Assembly (NCBI RefSeq): GCF_000423945.1
Contig: NZ_AUIY01000012.1
Location: forward strand, 62,001-126,000
From: Butyrivibrio sp. XPD2002
GTDB taxonomy: Bacteria > Bacillota > Clostridia > Lachnospirales > Lachnospiraceae
Length of the DNA: 64,000 nucleotides
Direction: 5' to 3'
The notes under the pieces are model-generated. The model saw nothing but the letters and a program-made list of their open reading frames with translations, made no database searches and was not told the origin of the DNA. This document shows, in pieces, positions 25,802-35,891 of this stretch. A program made the position numbers and the translations under genes. Positions within the stretch are counted from its first letter, which is position 1; each line of letters begins with the position of its first letter.

Positions 25802-27331
25802 ATGCAATTTAACTCATACATTTTTATATTGTGCTTTTTGCCGCTATCGCTGATATTTTACTTCGGCTTCCATAAAATGGGGCATAAGAAGCTCTCTTTA
25901 ACATCACTTCTTGCCATGTCCCTTTGGTTTTACGGGTATTTTAATCCCTATTATCTGCTGATAATATGCAGCTCTATAGCGGTTAATTTTATATTGTCAA
26001 AGGCTATGCAGCGCTTTGATAAGGGCGAAGCTGCAAAGAGAAAGCCATATCTGATACTGGGAATTCTGTTTAATGTAGGTCTCATATTCTATTTTAAGTA
26101 TTACGACTTTTTTATAGAGAATATAAACGCAGCATTCAGAACGGATTTTAATTTAAGACACATAGTACTTCCGCTGGGAATAAGCTTTTTCACCTTCCAG
26201 CAGATATCCTTTATTGTTGATGCATACAGAGGGGAGACGGGAGATTATTCCTTCCTCGAGTATGCGCTTTTCGTGTCTTATTTCCCTCAGCTTGTAGCAG
26301 GTCCTATAGTTCTTCACTCTGAGCTTATTCCTCAGTTTAGGGATAAGAAAAAGCACAGCGTGAATTTTGACAATCTGTGCCGCGGAATTATGATGTTCAC
26401 CCGCGGTCTTGCAAAGAAGATGCTGATAGCTGATATGTTCGGAAAAGCTGTGGATTACGGCTTTTCACAGGCAGCGCTTGTTCCAGTGGGAGAGGGGGCG
26501 CTCACTATTTCCGAGATAATCATAGTGATGCTGTCCTACACCTTCCAGATATATTTTGACTTTAGCGGCTACAGCGACATGGCAACAGGACTTGGAGCTA
26601 TGTTTAACTTTGACATTCCCATGAACTTCAATTCACCTTACAAGGCTATATCCGTAGCGGAGTTCTGGAAGCGCTGGCACATGACTTTAACAAGGTTTTT
26701 GACTACATATATCTATATTCCTCTTGGTGGTAACAGAAAGGGGAAGCTCAGGACCTATATAAATACCTTTATAGTATTTCTGGTAAGCGGAATATGGCAT
26801 GGTGCCAACTGGACCTTTATTCTGTGGGGAATGCTCCACGGGGCAGGACAGTGCATAAACAAGCTGACACACGGTTTATATGTAAAGCTCTGTGACAGTG
26901 CAAAAAAGGCTCCCCTGGGCGTATTTTTAAGCGGAATTATAAAAGTGTTTAGCTGGATAGTTACATTTATTTTCATAAATGTAGCGTGGCTCCTTTTCAG
27001 GGCAGACAGCGTAGCACAGTGGCTTCAGATTTTAAAGCGCCTCTTCGTTCTAAATCTCGATGTGAGATCTGAGATCGTGGAGGGCTTCAGGATCCCTAGA
27101 TTCAGATATGTGCTTCAACTGCTTCACATGCCAAGCGCTGATATAAATGTGCTTATGACAGGCTGTAGTCTCTCCATGGTGGCAGCTCTGACAGTTTGCC
27201 TTTGCTGCAAGAATAATTACGAGAGAAAATACAGGACCAGCGCTGCTTCGCTCGTATTTACATGGGTGTTACTTGTGACCTGTATCGTGTCTATGAGCTC
27301 GATCTCGACATTTTTATACTTCAATTTTTAA
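25802..27331 (+). CDS. MBOAT-family membrane O-acyltransferase (AlgI/DltB type), 509 aa
   Basis: Polytopic membrane protein (about 11 helices) that moves acyl groups, usually acetyl, across the membrane for polymer O-acylation. Family motifs are clear: YFKYYDFF, PLGISFFTFQQISFIVDAYRG, PQLVAGPI, FSGYSDMATGLGAMF, NFNSPYKA-x-S-x-x-EFWKRWHMTLTRF, and the catalytic-His segment SGIWHGANWTFILWG. It is followed 15 bases later by an SGNH-like protein, the usual two-part arrangement. Preceded by AGGAGA. Confidence 0.93.
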   Translation: MQFNSYIFILCFLPLSLIFYFGFHKMGHKKLSLTSLLAMSLWFYGYFNPYYLLIICSSIAVNFILSKAMQRFDKGEAAKRKPYLILGILFNVGLIFYFKYYDFFIENINAAFRTDFNLRHIVLPLGISFFTFQQISFIVDAYRGETGDYSFLEYALFVSYFPQLVAGPIVLHSELIPQFRDKKKHSVNFDNLCRGIMMFTRGLAKKMLIADMFGKAVDYGFSQAALVPVGEGALTISEIIIVMLSYTFQIYFDFSGYSDMATGLGAMFNFDIPMNFNSPYKAISVAEFWKRWHMTLTRFLTTYIYIPLGGNRKGKLRTYINTFIVFLVSGIWHGANWTFILWGMLHGAGQCINKLTHGLYVKLCDSAKKAPLGVFLSGIIKVFSWIVTFIFINVAWLLFRADSVAQWLQILKRLFVLNLDVRSEIVEGFRIPRFRYVLQLLHMPSADINVLMTGCSLSMVAALTVCLCCKNNYERKYRTSAASLVFTWVLLVTCIVSMSSISTFLYFNF

Positions 27332-27346
27332 AAAGGCTGAGGATTA

Positions 27347-28456
27347 ATGACTTCAAAAAAATGGTTCTACAGTATTTTAATACTGGTTATAGCTACATTG
27401 GCTCTGGCAGCAGGGCTGGTGTTCTTTGTGGACCCTTTTTTTCACTACAGAGCGCCTAATCCAAAGCTTTTTTATAAGCTATATGACCAGAGATCCCAGA
27501 ACGACGGAATTACAAGGAATTTCGACTATGATGCTATAATAACCGGGACCTCCATGGCGGAGAACTTCAAGGCTAGCCAGTTTGAGGGAGGACTTGGATT
27601 TAGAACTATAAAGGTTCCATACTCAGGGGCTACCTATAAGGAAATAAACGATAATCTCATAGCAGCTTACAATAGTGGTCATAACCCCAAATATGTGCTG
27701 AGACCCCTTGATTATTCACTTTTGATGAGGGATAAGGATGAGCTTAGGGATGACATGGGAGATTATCCTTACTGGCTTACAAATGATGATCCATTTGATG
27801 ATGTGAAGTACTTACTAAATAAGGATGTTATTCTGAGGTATGCGATTCCTGCTTTGACCTCATATTTTCAGGGAAAGAACCCGGGATATACAAGCTTTGA
27901 TGAGTACAGCTATACCGATGGGGATAATAAATACGGCAAGGAATACGTTCTCTACGGCAAAAAGGAATTTGTGGATCCCGACAGCTTTGAATTATGGATA
28001 TTGTCAGATGAAGAGAAGAAAATGCTTGAGGGAAACATCGAGCAGAATGTGGTATCTCTTGCAAGAAAGCACCCGGAGACAACATTTTTGTATTTCTTCC
28101 CGCCCTATTCGATGGTATATTGGGGAGCCCTCTATGAGGAGGGGCAGCTTGATAAAATACTTGCCTGTAAGCAGGCAGCGATAGAACAGATGCTGGAATG
28201 TGATAATATACACATATACAGCTTTACCACTCATACTGAGATAACCGCCGATCTTTCAAGATACAGGGATCAGGCTCATTATGATTATAAGGTAAATGAA
28301 TTTATAATAGATACTATAGTCAAGTATGAAAATGGCTATGAAAATACTGATATGTTTGAACTATCAGACAGAATTACCAGGGAAAATGCCGATGGCTATT
28401 TTATAGAAGAGAGTTATTTACTTAATAACTTTGATTACAATAGCCTTATAGATTAA
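27347..28456 (+). CDS. SGNH-like secreted/membrane-anchored partner of the MBOAT acyltransferase (369 aa)
   Basis: An N-terminal signal-anchor (about 5-27) places the rest outside the membrane. GTSMAENF (about residue 68) provides the Ser of an SGNH hydrolase block I, and DQAHYD near residue 310 matches the C-terminal Asp-x-x-His block. Such proteins (AlgJ/AlgX/PatB/DltD-like) take the acyl group delivered by an MBOAT and place it on the polymer. The gene lies 15 bases after the MBOAT gene. Overall similarity to named families could not be judged by eye, so the role rests on motifs and context. Confidence 0.75.
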   Translation: MTSKKWFYSILILVIATLALAAGLVFFVDPFFHYRAPNPKLFYKLYDQRSQNDGITRNFDYDAIITGTSMAENFKASQFEGGLGFRTIKVPYSGATYKEINDNLIAAYNSGHNPKYVLRPLDYSLLMRDKDELRDDMGDYPYWLTNDDPFDDVKYLLNKDVILRYAIPALTSYFQGKNPGYTSFDEYSYTDGDNKYGKEYVLYGKKEFVDPDSFELWILSDEEKKMLEGNIEQNVVSLARKHPETTFLYFFPPYSMVYWGALYEEGQLDKILACKQAAIEQMLECDNIHIYSFTTHTEITADLSRYRDQAHYDYKVNEFIIDTIVKYENGYENTDMFELSDRITRENADGYFIEESYLLNNFDYNSLID

Positions 28457-28471
28457 GAAAGAGTAGAACCT

Positions 28472-29515
28472 ATGCGAGATATTTCTCATTTTTATTTTAA
28501 GGGAATACCTGTTTCAGAGCAGCCGCTGATCACAGTTGCGATCACCTGCTACAACGTAGAGAAGTACATGTCCAGGTGTATAGAGTCTGTGATGGCGCAG
28601 ACCTATGCCAATCTGGATATTCTGATAATAGATGATGGTTCCCGCGACAGGACAGGGGCTATCTGCGATTACTATATGACCCAGGATACAAGAATCCGTG
28701 TTGTTCATCAGAGTAATCAGGGCCCCGGAACCGCCAGGAACTACGCCATGGAAGAAGCTATGGGCGAGTACCTTGCTTTCCTTGATGGGGATGACTACGT
28801 AGAGAATTATATCTACGAATATATGATGAGTGCGATTCTGGAATCAGGCGCAAAGCTCGCGATCTGCAATTATTTTGAGAATGCAGAGGATATGCCGGTC
28901 GAGCTTCATCCTCTAAATGAAAATATGCGTGCAAACTCTATAAGGATGGTAGATTCCAAAGAGCTTATCACTGCCTGCGTTGAGGAATCAGAAGACCTTA
29001 AGGTGAAGAGTATGGTGTGGAACAAGCTCTATCACAAGAGTCTCCTTGAGGGCAAGAGCTTTCCTAATATACTCTTCTATGAGGACAGGCGTTTTACATT
29101 AGAAATACTGCATGATGCAGGAGAGGCCGTGTTCGTTGACACGCCGCTTTATCATTATATAATAGACAGAAAGGACAGCATCGGCACACAGGAGGGGTTT
29201 TTCTGCATCTTTTCAGAGTGGATACCTGCCTGCAACTCGGTTAAGGCGTTCCTTAGGCAGATAGGAATGGAGGATCTGGCTGATACTCAGGATTACCTGA
29301 TGTACACAAGGCTCCTTGATTTTTATGCGGAGGCTAAGCTGGATAAGACCGGGGATAAGAGCAAATATCTTGAGGACATCACGGCTTATATAGAGAAATG
29401 CCGCGACAGCGTTGACAGGATATATGGCAGCAGGATTGCTGATCCTAAGGAGAAAAAGCGGATGCAGAAGTTTTTGGACCACCGCTGGATGTATGATCAT
29501 TTTCATCTCAAATAA
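28472..29515 (+). CDS. GT2 glycosyltransferase (347 aa)
   Basis: Inverting GT-A glycosyltransferase: VAITCYNVEKYMSRCIESV, LDILIIDDGSRDRTG, and donor-metal motif FLDGDDY near residue 105, then the WNKLYHKSLL and FYEDRRF segments common in polysaccharide GT2 enzymes. About 25 residues precede the catalytic domain. It sits between the acylation pair and a fucosyltransferase. Sugar specificity unknown. Confidence 0.92.
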   Translation: MRDISHFYFKGIPVSEQPLITVAITCYNVEKYMSRCIESVMAQTYANLDILIIDDGSRDRTGAICDYYMTQDTRIRVVHQSNQGPGTARNYAMEEAMGEYLAFLDGDDYVENYIYEYMMSAILESGAKLAICNYFENAEDMPVELHPLNENMRANSIRMVDSKELITACVEESEDLKVKSMVWNKLYHKSLLEGKSFPNILFYEDRRFTLEILHDAGEAVFVDTPLYHYIIDRKDSIGTQEGFFCIFSEWIPACNSVKAFLRQIGMEDLADTQDYLMYTRLLDFYAEAKLDKTGDKSKYLEDITAYIEKCRDSVDRIYGSRIADPKEKKRMQKFLDHRWMYDHFHLK

Positions 29516-29563
29516 GAGATGTTCTAAAATTAGAAGATAAGCAGTATCACTACAGGGGGATGT

Positions 29564-30433
29564 ATGATAATAATTAGAATGATGGGCGGACTTGGAAACC
29601 AGATGTTCCAGTATGCCCTGTATCTTCAGCTCAAGGCATTGGGGAAGGAAGTTAAGATCGATGATGTTTACGGATTTCGCGACGATGAGCAGAGAGATCC
29701 GGTGCTTGAAGATATGTTCGGAATCACCTACGACAAGGCTACAGATGCCGAGGTTGTGGACATAACAGATTCCTATCTTGATCTTTTCAGCAGGATCAGA
29801 AGAAAGATTTTTGGAAGAAAATCCAAGGAATATGAGGAGCTTACAGGTATATTTGATCCCAAGGTCTTTGAGCTTGAGGAAGCTTATCTGAATGGCTTTT
29901 TCCAGAGCGATAAATATTTTCCTGATAAAGAGGTAGTAGCTCAGCTCCGCAAGGAGTTTGCGTTTAAGCCCGAGGAGGTATTCACCTCCGCAGAGAGCTG
30001 GGATCTCTACAGACATATTCGTGAGACAGAGTCTGTCAGTATCCATGTGAGAAGAGGTGATTATCTTCTTCCCGGAACAGTGGAGACCTTCGGAGGAATA
30101 TGTGATACCGATTACTATAAGAGAGCCATTGATCTTATGGTAAAAGAGCATCCGGACGCTATTTTTTATGTGTTTACAAGCGATAAGGAATGGTGTGAGG
30201 AAAATGTATCCGGTAAAAAGTTCCGTATCGTTGATACAAAGGAAGAGAATGAGGATGCGGTTGATATGCTCCTTATGAGCCTTTGTAAGCATCACATTCT
30301 GGCTAATTCAAGCTACAGCTGGTGGAGTGCCTGGATGAATGATTCTCCGGAAAAGACAGTTATAGTACCGAAGAAGTGGCTTAACAACAAGCCCATGGAT
30401 GATATATATACTGCGCGTATGACGCGTATTTGA
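29564..30433 (+). CDS. GT11 alpha-1,2-fucosyltransferase-like enzyme, copy 1 (289 aa)
   Basis: GT11 family enzymes move L-fucose from GDP-fucose to O2 of galactose. Visible motifs are MMGGLGNQMFQYALYLQL at the N-terminus, SIHVRRGDYL (about 159-168, the GDP-fucose-binding motif) and NSSYSWWSAWMN at the C-terminus. A GGGGGAT-type ribosome site lies upstream. A second GT11 gene is at 39566. No GDP-fucose synthesis genes (gmd, fcl) are in the window, so the donor must come from elsewhere or the enzyme uses another GDP-sugar. Confidence 0.92.
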   Translation: MIIIRMMGGLGNQMFQYALYLQLKALGKEVKIDDVYGFRDDEQRDPVLEDMFGITYDKATDAEVVDITDSYLDLFSRIRRKIFGRKSKEYEELTGIFDPKVFELEEAYLNGFFQSDKYFPDKEVVAQLRKEFAFKPEEVFTSAESWDLYRHIRETESVSIHVRRGDYLLPGTVETFGGICDTDYYKRAIDLMVKEHPDAIFYVFTSDKEWCEENVSGKKFRIVDTKEENEDAVDMLLMSLCKHHILANSSYSWWSAWMNDSPEKTVIVPKKWLNNKPMDDIYTARMTRI

Positions 30434-30446
30434 TAAAGGAAGTTTT

Positions 30447-32270
30447 ATGAGTTTAAGTAATCCGAAGGAGAATAAGGCCGAGAGTCTTAATCTCCTTTCC
30501 AAGATAAATTATATTTTTGATAAAAAGCAGAAAAGGATGCTGGTGATCCTGGGAATCATGATCGTCATCGGTGGTCTGTTTGAGACACTGGGAGTAGGAA
30601 TGCTGGCTCCGGTTGTCGGAGTTATCACTGATCCTGATGCAGTTCGCGGTAAGATCGAAAAGCTCCCTGTTATAAATGGGCTTCCGAAGGCTATGGGCCT
30701 TGATACAAATGCCAAGCTGATATGTGCGATTCTGGCTACACTTATTATCATTTACGTGGTGAAAAACATATACCTTCTGATTTTGGTATATGTGCAGAAC
30801 AGTTTTATATCCAAAACCCGTAATGATATGATTTCCCGCGTAATGAGGGAGTTTTTGAACAGACCCTACGAGGATTATCTCGGGGCAGATATTCCTACGG
30901 TATTTAGAATAACTGATGGCGATATACCGAAAACTTTTTCACTTATGCTGGCTCTTTTAAATCTTTGTACAGAGCTTGTGGTTTCGACGTTTTTGGGAAT
31001 TTATCTCGTTTATACCAACTGGAAGATGGCGCTTTTGATGATCGTTGTTCTTGGTGGTATGACGGTACTTATCACTAAGGTTCTTAAGCCTGTCATGAAT
31101 GATATAGGAAAAAAGAACCAGAGCATCGCTTCAAGGATTGCCAAGTGGAGAATCCAGGCTATTTACGGACTTAAGGAAGTTAAGGTCCTTAATCGTGAGG
31201 ACTTCTTCATAAGAAATTACTATGAATCCGGTAAGATCGGAGCAGATACTGATATCAGATATACTGTCCTCAACAATTCACCAAGATCCCTTATTGAGAC
31301 AGTTTTCATGGCTGCCGTTTTCGGATTTATAATCGTGTACGTATCAAGAGGCGGAGATACGAAGCTTCTTGTTGAGCATCTGGCAGCGTTTGCTGTGGCC
31401 GCTATAAGGCTTATCCCCAGTGCAAACCGTATAAATAACTATATTACCGAGATCGCATATGAGGAGCCTGCGCTTAACTTCGTATATAACAATCTCTCTG
31501 AGTCCATGAAGTCAGATAAAAAGATGGCTGCAGAGAGAAGTGCTATCGCAGGACCTGCACTCCAGCTTAATGATAAGATTGAGCTTAAGGGAATAACCTT
31601 CGCATATCCCGATGCTGATAAAAATATATTTACCGGAGCAGATATGACAGTTCCCAAGGGCAAATCCGTGGGAATCATGGGATCTTCAGGAGCAGGTAAG
31701 TCCACTATAGTTGATATACTTCTTGGACTTCTTCACACGAAGAGTGGTGAGATACTCTGTGATGGACAGAATATTTTCAGCAATTACGAGTCATGGCTTG
31801 CTCAGATAGGATACATTCCCCAGAGCATATACCTGATAGATGAGTCCATTCGTGACAACATCGCATTTGGAATAGATGCTGATGAGATTGATGAGGCCAG
31901 AATCTGGCAGGTGTGTGAGGAAGCACAGCTTGCAGATTTCATTAAGAGCCTTCCCGAGGGACTTGATACTAAGATTGGTGACCGCGGAGTGAGACTTTCC
32001 GGTGGTCAGAGACAGCGAATCGGAATCGCCAGAGCGCTTTATCACAATCCTGAGATTCTGGTATTTGATGAGGCTACAAGTGCTCTTGATAACGAGACTG
32101 AGGCAGCAGTTATGGAGGCTATAAACAGCTTCCATGGAAAGAAGACGATGATCATCATCGCTCATAGACTTAACACTATCGAAAAGTGCGACATGATCTA
32201 TGAGGTTAGGGATGAGAAGATCGTGGAGACAACTCTTGATGGAAAGATCGTTTATCACAAAGCTACGTAA
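30447..32270 (+). CDS. ABC-type lipid-linked oligosaccharide flippase (PglK/MsbA-like), 607 aa
   Basis: Half-transporter with about six N-terminal membrane helices and a C-terminal ATPase. Walker A GSSGAGKST is at about 412-420, the signature LSGGQRQR at about 513, and Walker B ILVFDEATSALD is followed by the His switch IIAHRL. The membrane domain begins FETLGVGMLAPVVGVI, as in PglK-type flippases that move undecaprenyl-PP-glycans outward. No Wzx-type flippase is seen, so this protein is the best candidate for one of the two export routes. Its end overlaps the polymerase gene. Confidence 0.9.
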   Translation: MSLSNPKENKAESLNLLSKINYIFDKKQKRMLVILGIMIVIGGLFETLGVGMLAPVVGVITDPDAVRGKIEKLPVINGLPKAMGLDTNAKLICAILATLIIIYVVKNIYLLILVYVQNSFISKTRNDMISRVMREFLNRPYEDYLGADIPTVFRITDGDIPKTFSLMLALLNLCTELVVSTFLGIYLVYTNWKMALLMIVVLGGMTVLITKVLKPVMNDIGKKNQSIASRIAKWRIQAIYGLKEVKVLNREDFFIRNYYESGKIGADTDIRYTVLNNSPRSLIETVFMAAVFGFIIVYVSRGGDTKLLVEHLAAFAVAAIRLIPSANRINNYITEIAYEEPALNFVYNNLSESMKSDKKMAAERSAIAGPALQLNDKIELKGITFAYPDADKNIFTGADMTVPKGKSVGIMGSSGAGKSTIVDILLGLLHTKSGEILCDGQNIFSNYESWLAQIGYIPQSIYLIDESIRDNIAFGIDADEIDEARIWQVCEEAQLADFIKSLPEGLDTKIGDRGVRLSGGQRQRIGIARALYHNPEILVFDEATSALDNETEAAVMEAINSFHGKKTMIIIAHRLNTIEKCDMIYEVRDEKIVETTLDGKIVYHKAT

Positions 32271-33405
32271 TATAGCCTTATATGCAGCGCTTACGATTGA
32301 GCTCCTTTTGATGGTTTATGAGAGGAGTGTGCTTCCGTTATCAAGCCCGAAGCAGATATTCAGGATAAGCTTTGTGCTTTCGGTAATCGCGCTTTTACTT
32401 ACAAAGTACTCACTTAAACAGTGGATAGTTATTGTTATTGTCTGTGCTATCAGCGTGGTCAGCTATAAGATAACGGGGAATAATGATCTCCTCAGATTTT
32501 CGGTATTTGTAATAGCCTGCAAGGATGTAGACTTAAAGGCTATGCTCAGATATATTTTTGTGATGACAACGGCAGGTGCGCTGCTGATTGTGGCTATGTC
32601 GGTTACCGGCTTTGCAGGTGACATCAGGCTCATCGATGATTTTGGAAGAGAAGCCGGAAGCGAAGTCAGATATACCTTTGGCTTTGGACATCCCAATACT
32701 CTTATGAGTGTTGTTTTCTCAATTGAAGTACTGTTTGTTTATCTGATCCGCGATTATAAAAGAGCGGTGAGAAATGGTATAATGGTAGCCATGCTGGCAC
32801 TTAATGTGATCCTGTATTTCTTTACAGGCTCAAGAACCGGTGTGGCACTTACTGTATTTACGATTGTACTTGCTTTTGCAGTTTATGAGATTAAGTTTTT
32901 ACAGGAATCTGCTTTTTTGTACGGATTCGGTATAGCTGTGATAGGAGCCTGCGTTGCTTTTTCAGTGTGGGCTGCCAGGATAAGTAAGTACGCTAGAAAA
33001 AAGAAATATCCTTTTTATTATAAACTGGATAAGATACTTACCGGTCGAATTCAGTCATTGTATTATGATACAAAGCCCCATAAGGGATCACTTAAGACCT
33101 GGAGTCTCTTCGGAGATGAGTTTAGCGGTAATTCCTTCTTTGACATGGGCTGGGTAAGACTGTTTTACTGGTATGGGATAATACCGGCTATACTTATTTT
33201 GCTGGTTATTGTCTACTTTATTTATCGTTTGTACCACAGGAGAGATTATGCCACTATGATAATGGTGATCTCTATTAGTGTATTTACTCTGGTAGAAGCA
33301 AGCTTTGTTTCTTCATTTATCGGAAGGAATTATCTGCTTCCCATAGCCGGAGTTTATCTGTTTTCAGAGTCCTTATCCGAAAGGAATCGGGCAGATAAAA
33401 GCTAG
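32239..33405 (+). CDS. Wzy-like O-antigen/EPS polymerase, membrane protein (388 aa)
   Basis: About ten hydrophobic helices with a large loop containing FGFGHPNTL and a second with the GSRTG motif, the layout of Wzy-type polymerases that join repeat units on the outer membrane face. The ATG at 32239, with GGAG 10 bases upstream, overlaps the ABC transporter gene by 32 bases; an earlier in-frame ATG at 32212 is also possible. Assigned from topology, GSRTG and position next to the flippase, because sequence conservation in this family is low. Confidence 0.78.
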   Translation: MERSFITKLRNIALYAALTIELLLMVYERSVLPLSSPKQIFRISFVLSVIALLLTKYSLKQWIVIVIVCAISVVSYKITGNNDLLRFSVFVIACKDVDLKAMLRYIFVMTTAGALLIVAMSVTGFAGDIRLIDDFGREAGSEVRYTFGFGHPNTLMSVVFSIEVLFVYLIRDYKRAVRNGIMVAMLALNVILYFFTGSRTGVALTVFTIVLAFAVYEIKFLQESAFLYGFGIAVIGACVAFSVWAARISKYARKKKYPFYYKLDKILTGRIQSLYYDTKPHKGSLKTWSLFGDEFSGNSFFDMGWVRLFYWYGIIPAILILLVIVYFIYRLYHRRDYATMIMVISISVFTLVEASFVSSFIGRNYLLPIAGVYLFSESLSERNRADKS

Positions 33406-33432
33406 CGGTCATAGAGGAGGAAGGAAAAAGTA

Positions 33433-34842
33433 GTGCAGGGAAAGACAAAATATCTGGTTAACTATGTGGTTTGGGCAGTTGATATTCTGGCAATAGTGAT
33501 ATCATTTGTTCTTGCTACCTATATTAGATTCTGGAATTTCAGAGACATGCAGGATAAGACCATGCATTTTATTATATGCATTCTTATGGCGCTTATCTGC
33601 ACGGTCTATACATTCGCAATTGATGCCAACAGAGGTTTTTTAAAGAGAACTATCTGGAAGGAAGGGACTGCTGTAGTAAAGTTTGAGGTTGTCCTTATTC
33701 TTGGAACAATTGCCATTGCGTATGTTCTTAAGCTTGCTGAGCAGTTTTCACGTCTGGTAATGCTCTATTTCATTATTTTTGATGTGATTCTGATGCTTGT
33801 ATTTCATCAGCTTGTTAAGCTCGTTCTTAAAAAGTACTGGGAGAGCGGAGATACTGCCATCAAGCTTCTTGTTGTTTCCGAAAAAGAGATTATGATGCCT
33901 ACCATAAGACATCTCCAGCACAGACTTGAGATCAACTACTCCATTGAGGGAGCAGTATGTCTTGACGAGGATATGACTGGTGAGGAAATCAGAGGTGTCA
34001 ACATAATCGCGAACAGGGACAACCTGATAGATACAGTTACTTCCTACCCTGTGGATGAGATCTTTATTTACACACCCAATATCAGTCAGAATTCACTTAA
34101 TGAGACGATTGCAGCCTTTGGTGACATGGGTGTTACGGTTCACTACTGCGTAGAGCTGCCCAATATTGCAGGAAGTACTTCAGTTGGTAACCTTGCTACC
34201 TATTCAGTTATCTCATATATTCACGGAACAGAGAGATACAGAGCGCTTATACTTAAGAGATTTATGGATATTATCGGAGGCTTTGTGGGACTTGTGATTA
34301 CTGCAATTTTCACACCCTTCGTTGCACTGGCGATCAAGCTTGATTCTCCCGGACCCGTGTTCTTCTCACAGGTTCGTATCGGAAGAAACGGAAGACGTTT
34401 CAAGATATATAAGTTTAGAAGTATGAGAACCGATGCTGAGAAGGTAAAGCAGGAGCTTGCTGATCAGAATGAGATGAACGGTCTCATGTTCAAGATGAAG
34501 GATGATCCCAGAATTACCAAGGTTGGCGCCTTCATCAGAAAGACAAGTATTGATGAGCTTCCACAGTTCCTCAACATTTTTAAGGGCGATATGAGCCTTG
34601 TTGGAACAAGACCACCCACCGAGGATGAGTTTGAGAAGTACAATCAGTATTACCGCAGAAGAATCAGCATGACTCCCGGACTTACAGGAATGTGGCAGAT
34701 CAGCGGAAGAAGTGATATAGAAGATTTCGACGATGTAGTTAAGCTTGATCTTCAGTATATAGATAACTGGTCCTTGTGGCTGGATATTAAGATTCTTGTT
34801 AAAACTGTAGGCGTTGTGTTATTTGGAAGAGGCGCACGCTAA
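33433..34842 (+). CDS. WbaP/CpsE-type polyprenyl-phosphate hexose-1-phosphate transferase (469 aa)
   Basis: Large initiating phosphoglycosyl transferase. Four or five N-terminal helices (about 10-135) and a nucleotide-binding-like CoA_binding_3 region (about 140-255) precede the catalytic domain: KRFMDIIGGFVGL, SPGPVFFSQVRIGRNGR, the Asp-Glu dyad in SIDELPQFLNIFKGDMS, VGTRPPT and TPGLTGMWQISGRS. It probably loads glucose- or galactose-1-phosphate on undecaprenyl phosphate. Start is GTG, preceded by an excellent AGGAGGAAGG. With the PglC-like enzyme at 13802, the locus has two starters. Confidence 0.94.
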   Translation: MQGKTKYLVNYVVWAVDILAIVISFVLATYIRFWNFRDMQDKTMHFIICILMALICTVYTFAIDANRGFLKRTIWKEGTAVVKFEVVLILGTIAIAYVLKLAEQFSRLVMLYFIIFDVILMLVFHQLVKLVLKKYWESGDTAIKLLVVSEKEIMMPTIRHLQHRLEINYSIEGAVCLDEDMTGEEIRGVNIIANRDNLIDTVTSYPVDEIFIYTPNISQNSLNETIAAFGDMGVTVHYCVELPNIAGSTSVGNLATYSVISYIHGTERYRALILKRFMDIIGGFVGLVITAIFTPFVALAIKLDSPGPVFFSQVRIGRNGRRFKIYKFRSMRTDAEKVKQELADQNEMNGLMFKMKDDPRITKVGAFIRKTSIDELPQFLNIFKGDMSLVGTRPPTEDEFEKYNQYYRRRISMTPGLTGMWQISGRSDIEDFDDVVKLDLQYIDNWSLWLDIKILVKTVGVVLFGRGAR

Positions 34843-34856
34843 GAAGGAGCTCTTAT

Positions 34857-35891
34857 ATGCCAGAAAAAATAGTCAGCGTTATCATAACTGTATATAATAT
34901 CAAGCAGTATTTTGATGATTGTATGAGAAGCGTGCTTGGACAAACCTATAAAGATATAGAGATAATCCTTGTGGATGACGGAGCAACTGATGGCAGTGGT
35001 GAGCTCTGCGATGAGTACGCAAAGAAGGATTCACGAATCAGAGTGATTCACAAGGAGAACGGCGGTCTTATGTCTGCGTGGAGTGCAGGGGTAAAGGCAG
35101 CAGAGGGCAGATATGCCCTTTTTATCGATGGCGATGACTGGGTAGATACGGAAATGGTAGAGGAGCTTTTAAAGTACGCATCACCTGACCCTGATATAAA
35201 GGAAATCGTCAGCAGCAATTATATTATTGAGAAGAAGAACGAAAAGAGAAAGGCCTCTCACGGAGCAGCGCCCGGAGTCTATGAAAAGGAAAAGCTTTCT
35301 GAGCTTAGAACGAGACTCCTTGGCGAAGAGACAAGACCTGTGATAATGTCCAGATGTATGAAGCTGATAACCCGTCAGCTCATATTGGATAACATGCATT
35401 ATCTTGATTACAGTATCAGGATGGCAGAGGACGTAAATATTATTCTTCCGTGTCTTCTTGATGCGGATAGGCTGACAATACTTGAAGATGGATTCTTTTA
35501 TCACTACAGAACCATTGGAGAGTCCATGGCCCACGGCTATGATAAGCGCCTTTTGGATAACATAAAGCTTGATTATCATACTTTTCTGGGCATTATGAAG
35601 GATAAGGGAGTATCCAATGCCCAGGAGCAGATGGACAAGGAATATGTGAGACTCCTTTTTCTGGTAATGAAGAACGGACTTCGTGCTAATGATCCTGGAG
35701 CAACTGCACATATTAAAGACGTTTTTAAATCAGATGAGATTGCAGAAGTAATAAGAAAAACACCTGTAACTGTTTCAGAGAAATCCAATCGATTGGTATA
35801 TTATGGAATGAAACATCCGATTATACCTGTTATTATTGCGATCAGATTTATTATAAAGATGTATGACAAAGTTACGGCGGGGGCAAACTGA
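34857..35891 (+). CDS. GT2 glycosyltransferase (344 aa)
   Basis: GT-A fold inverting glycosyltransferase: VSVIITVYNIKQYFDDCM, IEIILVDDGATDGSG, ENGGLMSAWSAGVKAAEG and DGDDWVD near residue 96. MAEDVNIILPCLLDADRL (the conserved ED segment) comes later. AAGGAG lies upstream. Its stop codon shares one base with the next GT2 start, so the two are co-translated. Donor unknown. Confidence 0.92.
   Translation: MPEKIVSVIITVYNIKQYFDDCMRSVLGQTYKDIEIILVDDGATDGSGELCDEYAKKDSRIRVIHKENGGLMSAWSAGVKAAEGRYALFIDGDDWVDTEMVEELLKYASPDPDIKEIVSSNYIIEKKNEKRKASHGAAPGVYEKEKLSELRTRLLGEETRPVIMSRCMKLITRQLILDNMHYLDYSIRMAEDVNIILPCLLDADRLTILEDGFFYHYRTIGESMAHGYDKRLLDNIKLDYHTFLGIMKDKGVSNAQEQMDKEYVRLLFLVMKNGLRANDPGATAHIKDVFKSDEIAEVIRKTPVTVSEKSNRLVYYGMKHPIIPVIIAIRFIIKMYDKVTAGAN

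Noticed and set aside
29520-29540. Short inverted repeat TTCTAA/TTAGAA between GT2 and GT11 genes
   Set aside because: Only 6 bp with a 2-base centre and AT-rich; likely chance.
29213-30295. Long open frame (360 codons) on the minus strand
   Set aside because: It lies antisense to a GT2 and a GT11 gene with full family motifs, has a Cys/His/Ile-rich composition with no domain, and is a codon-bias shadow.
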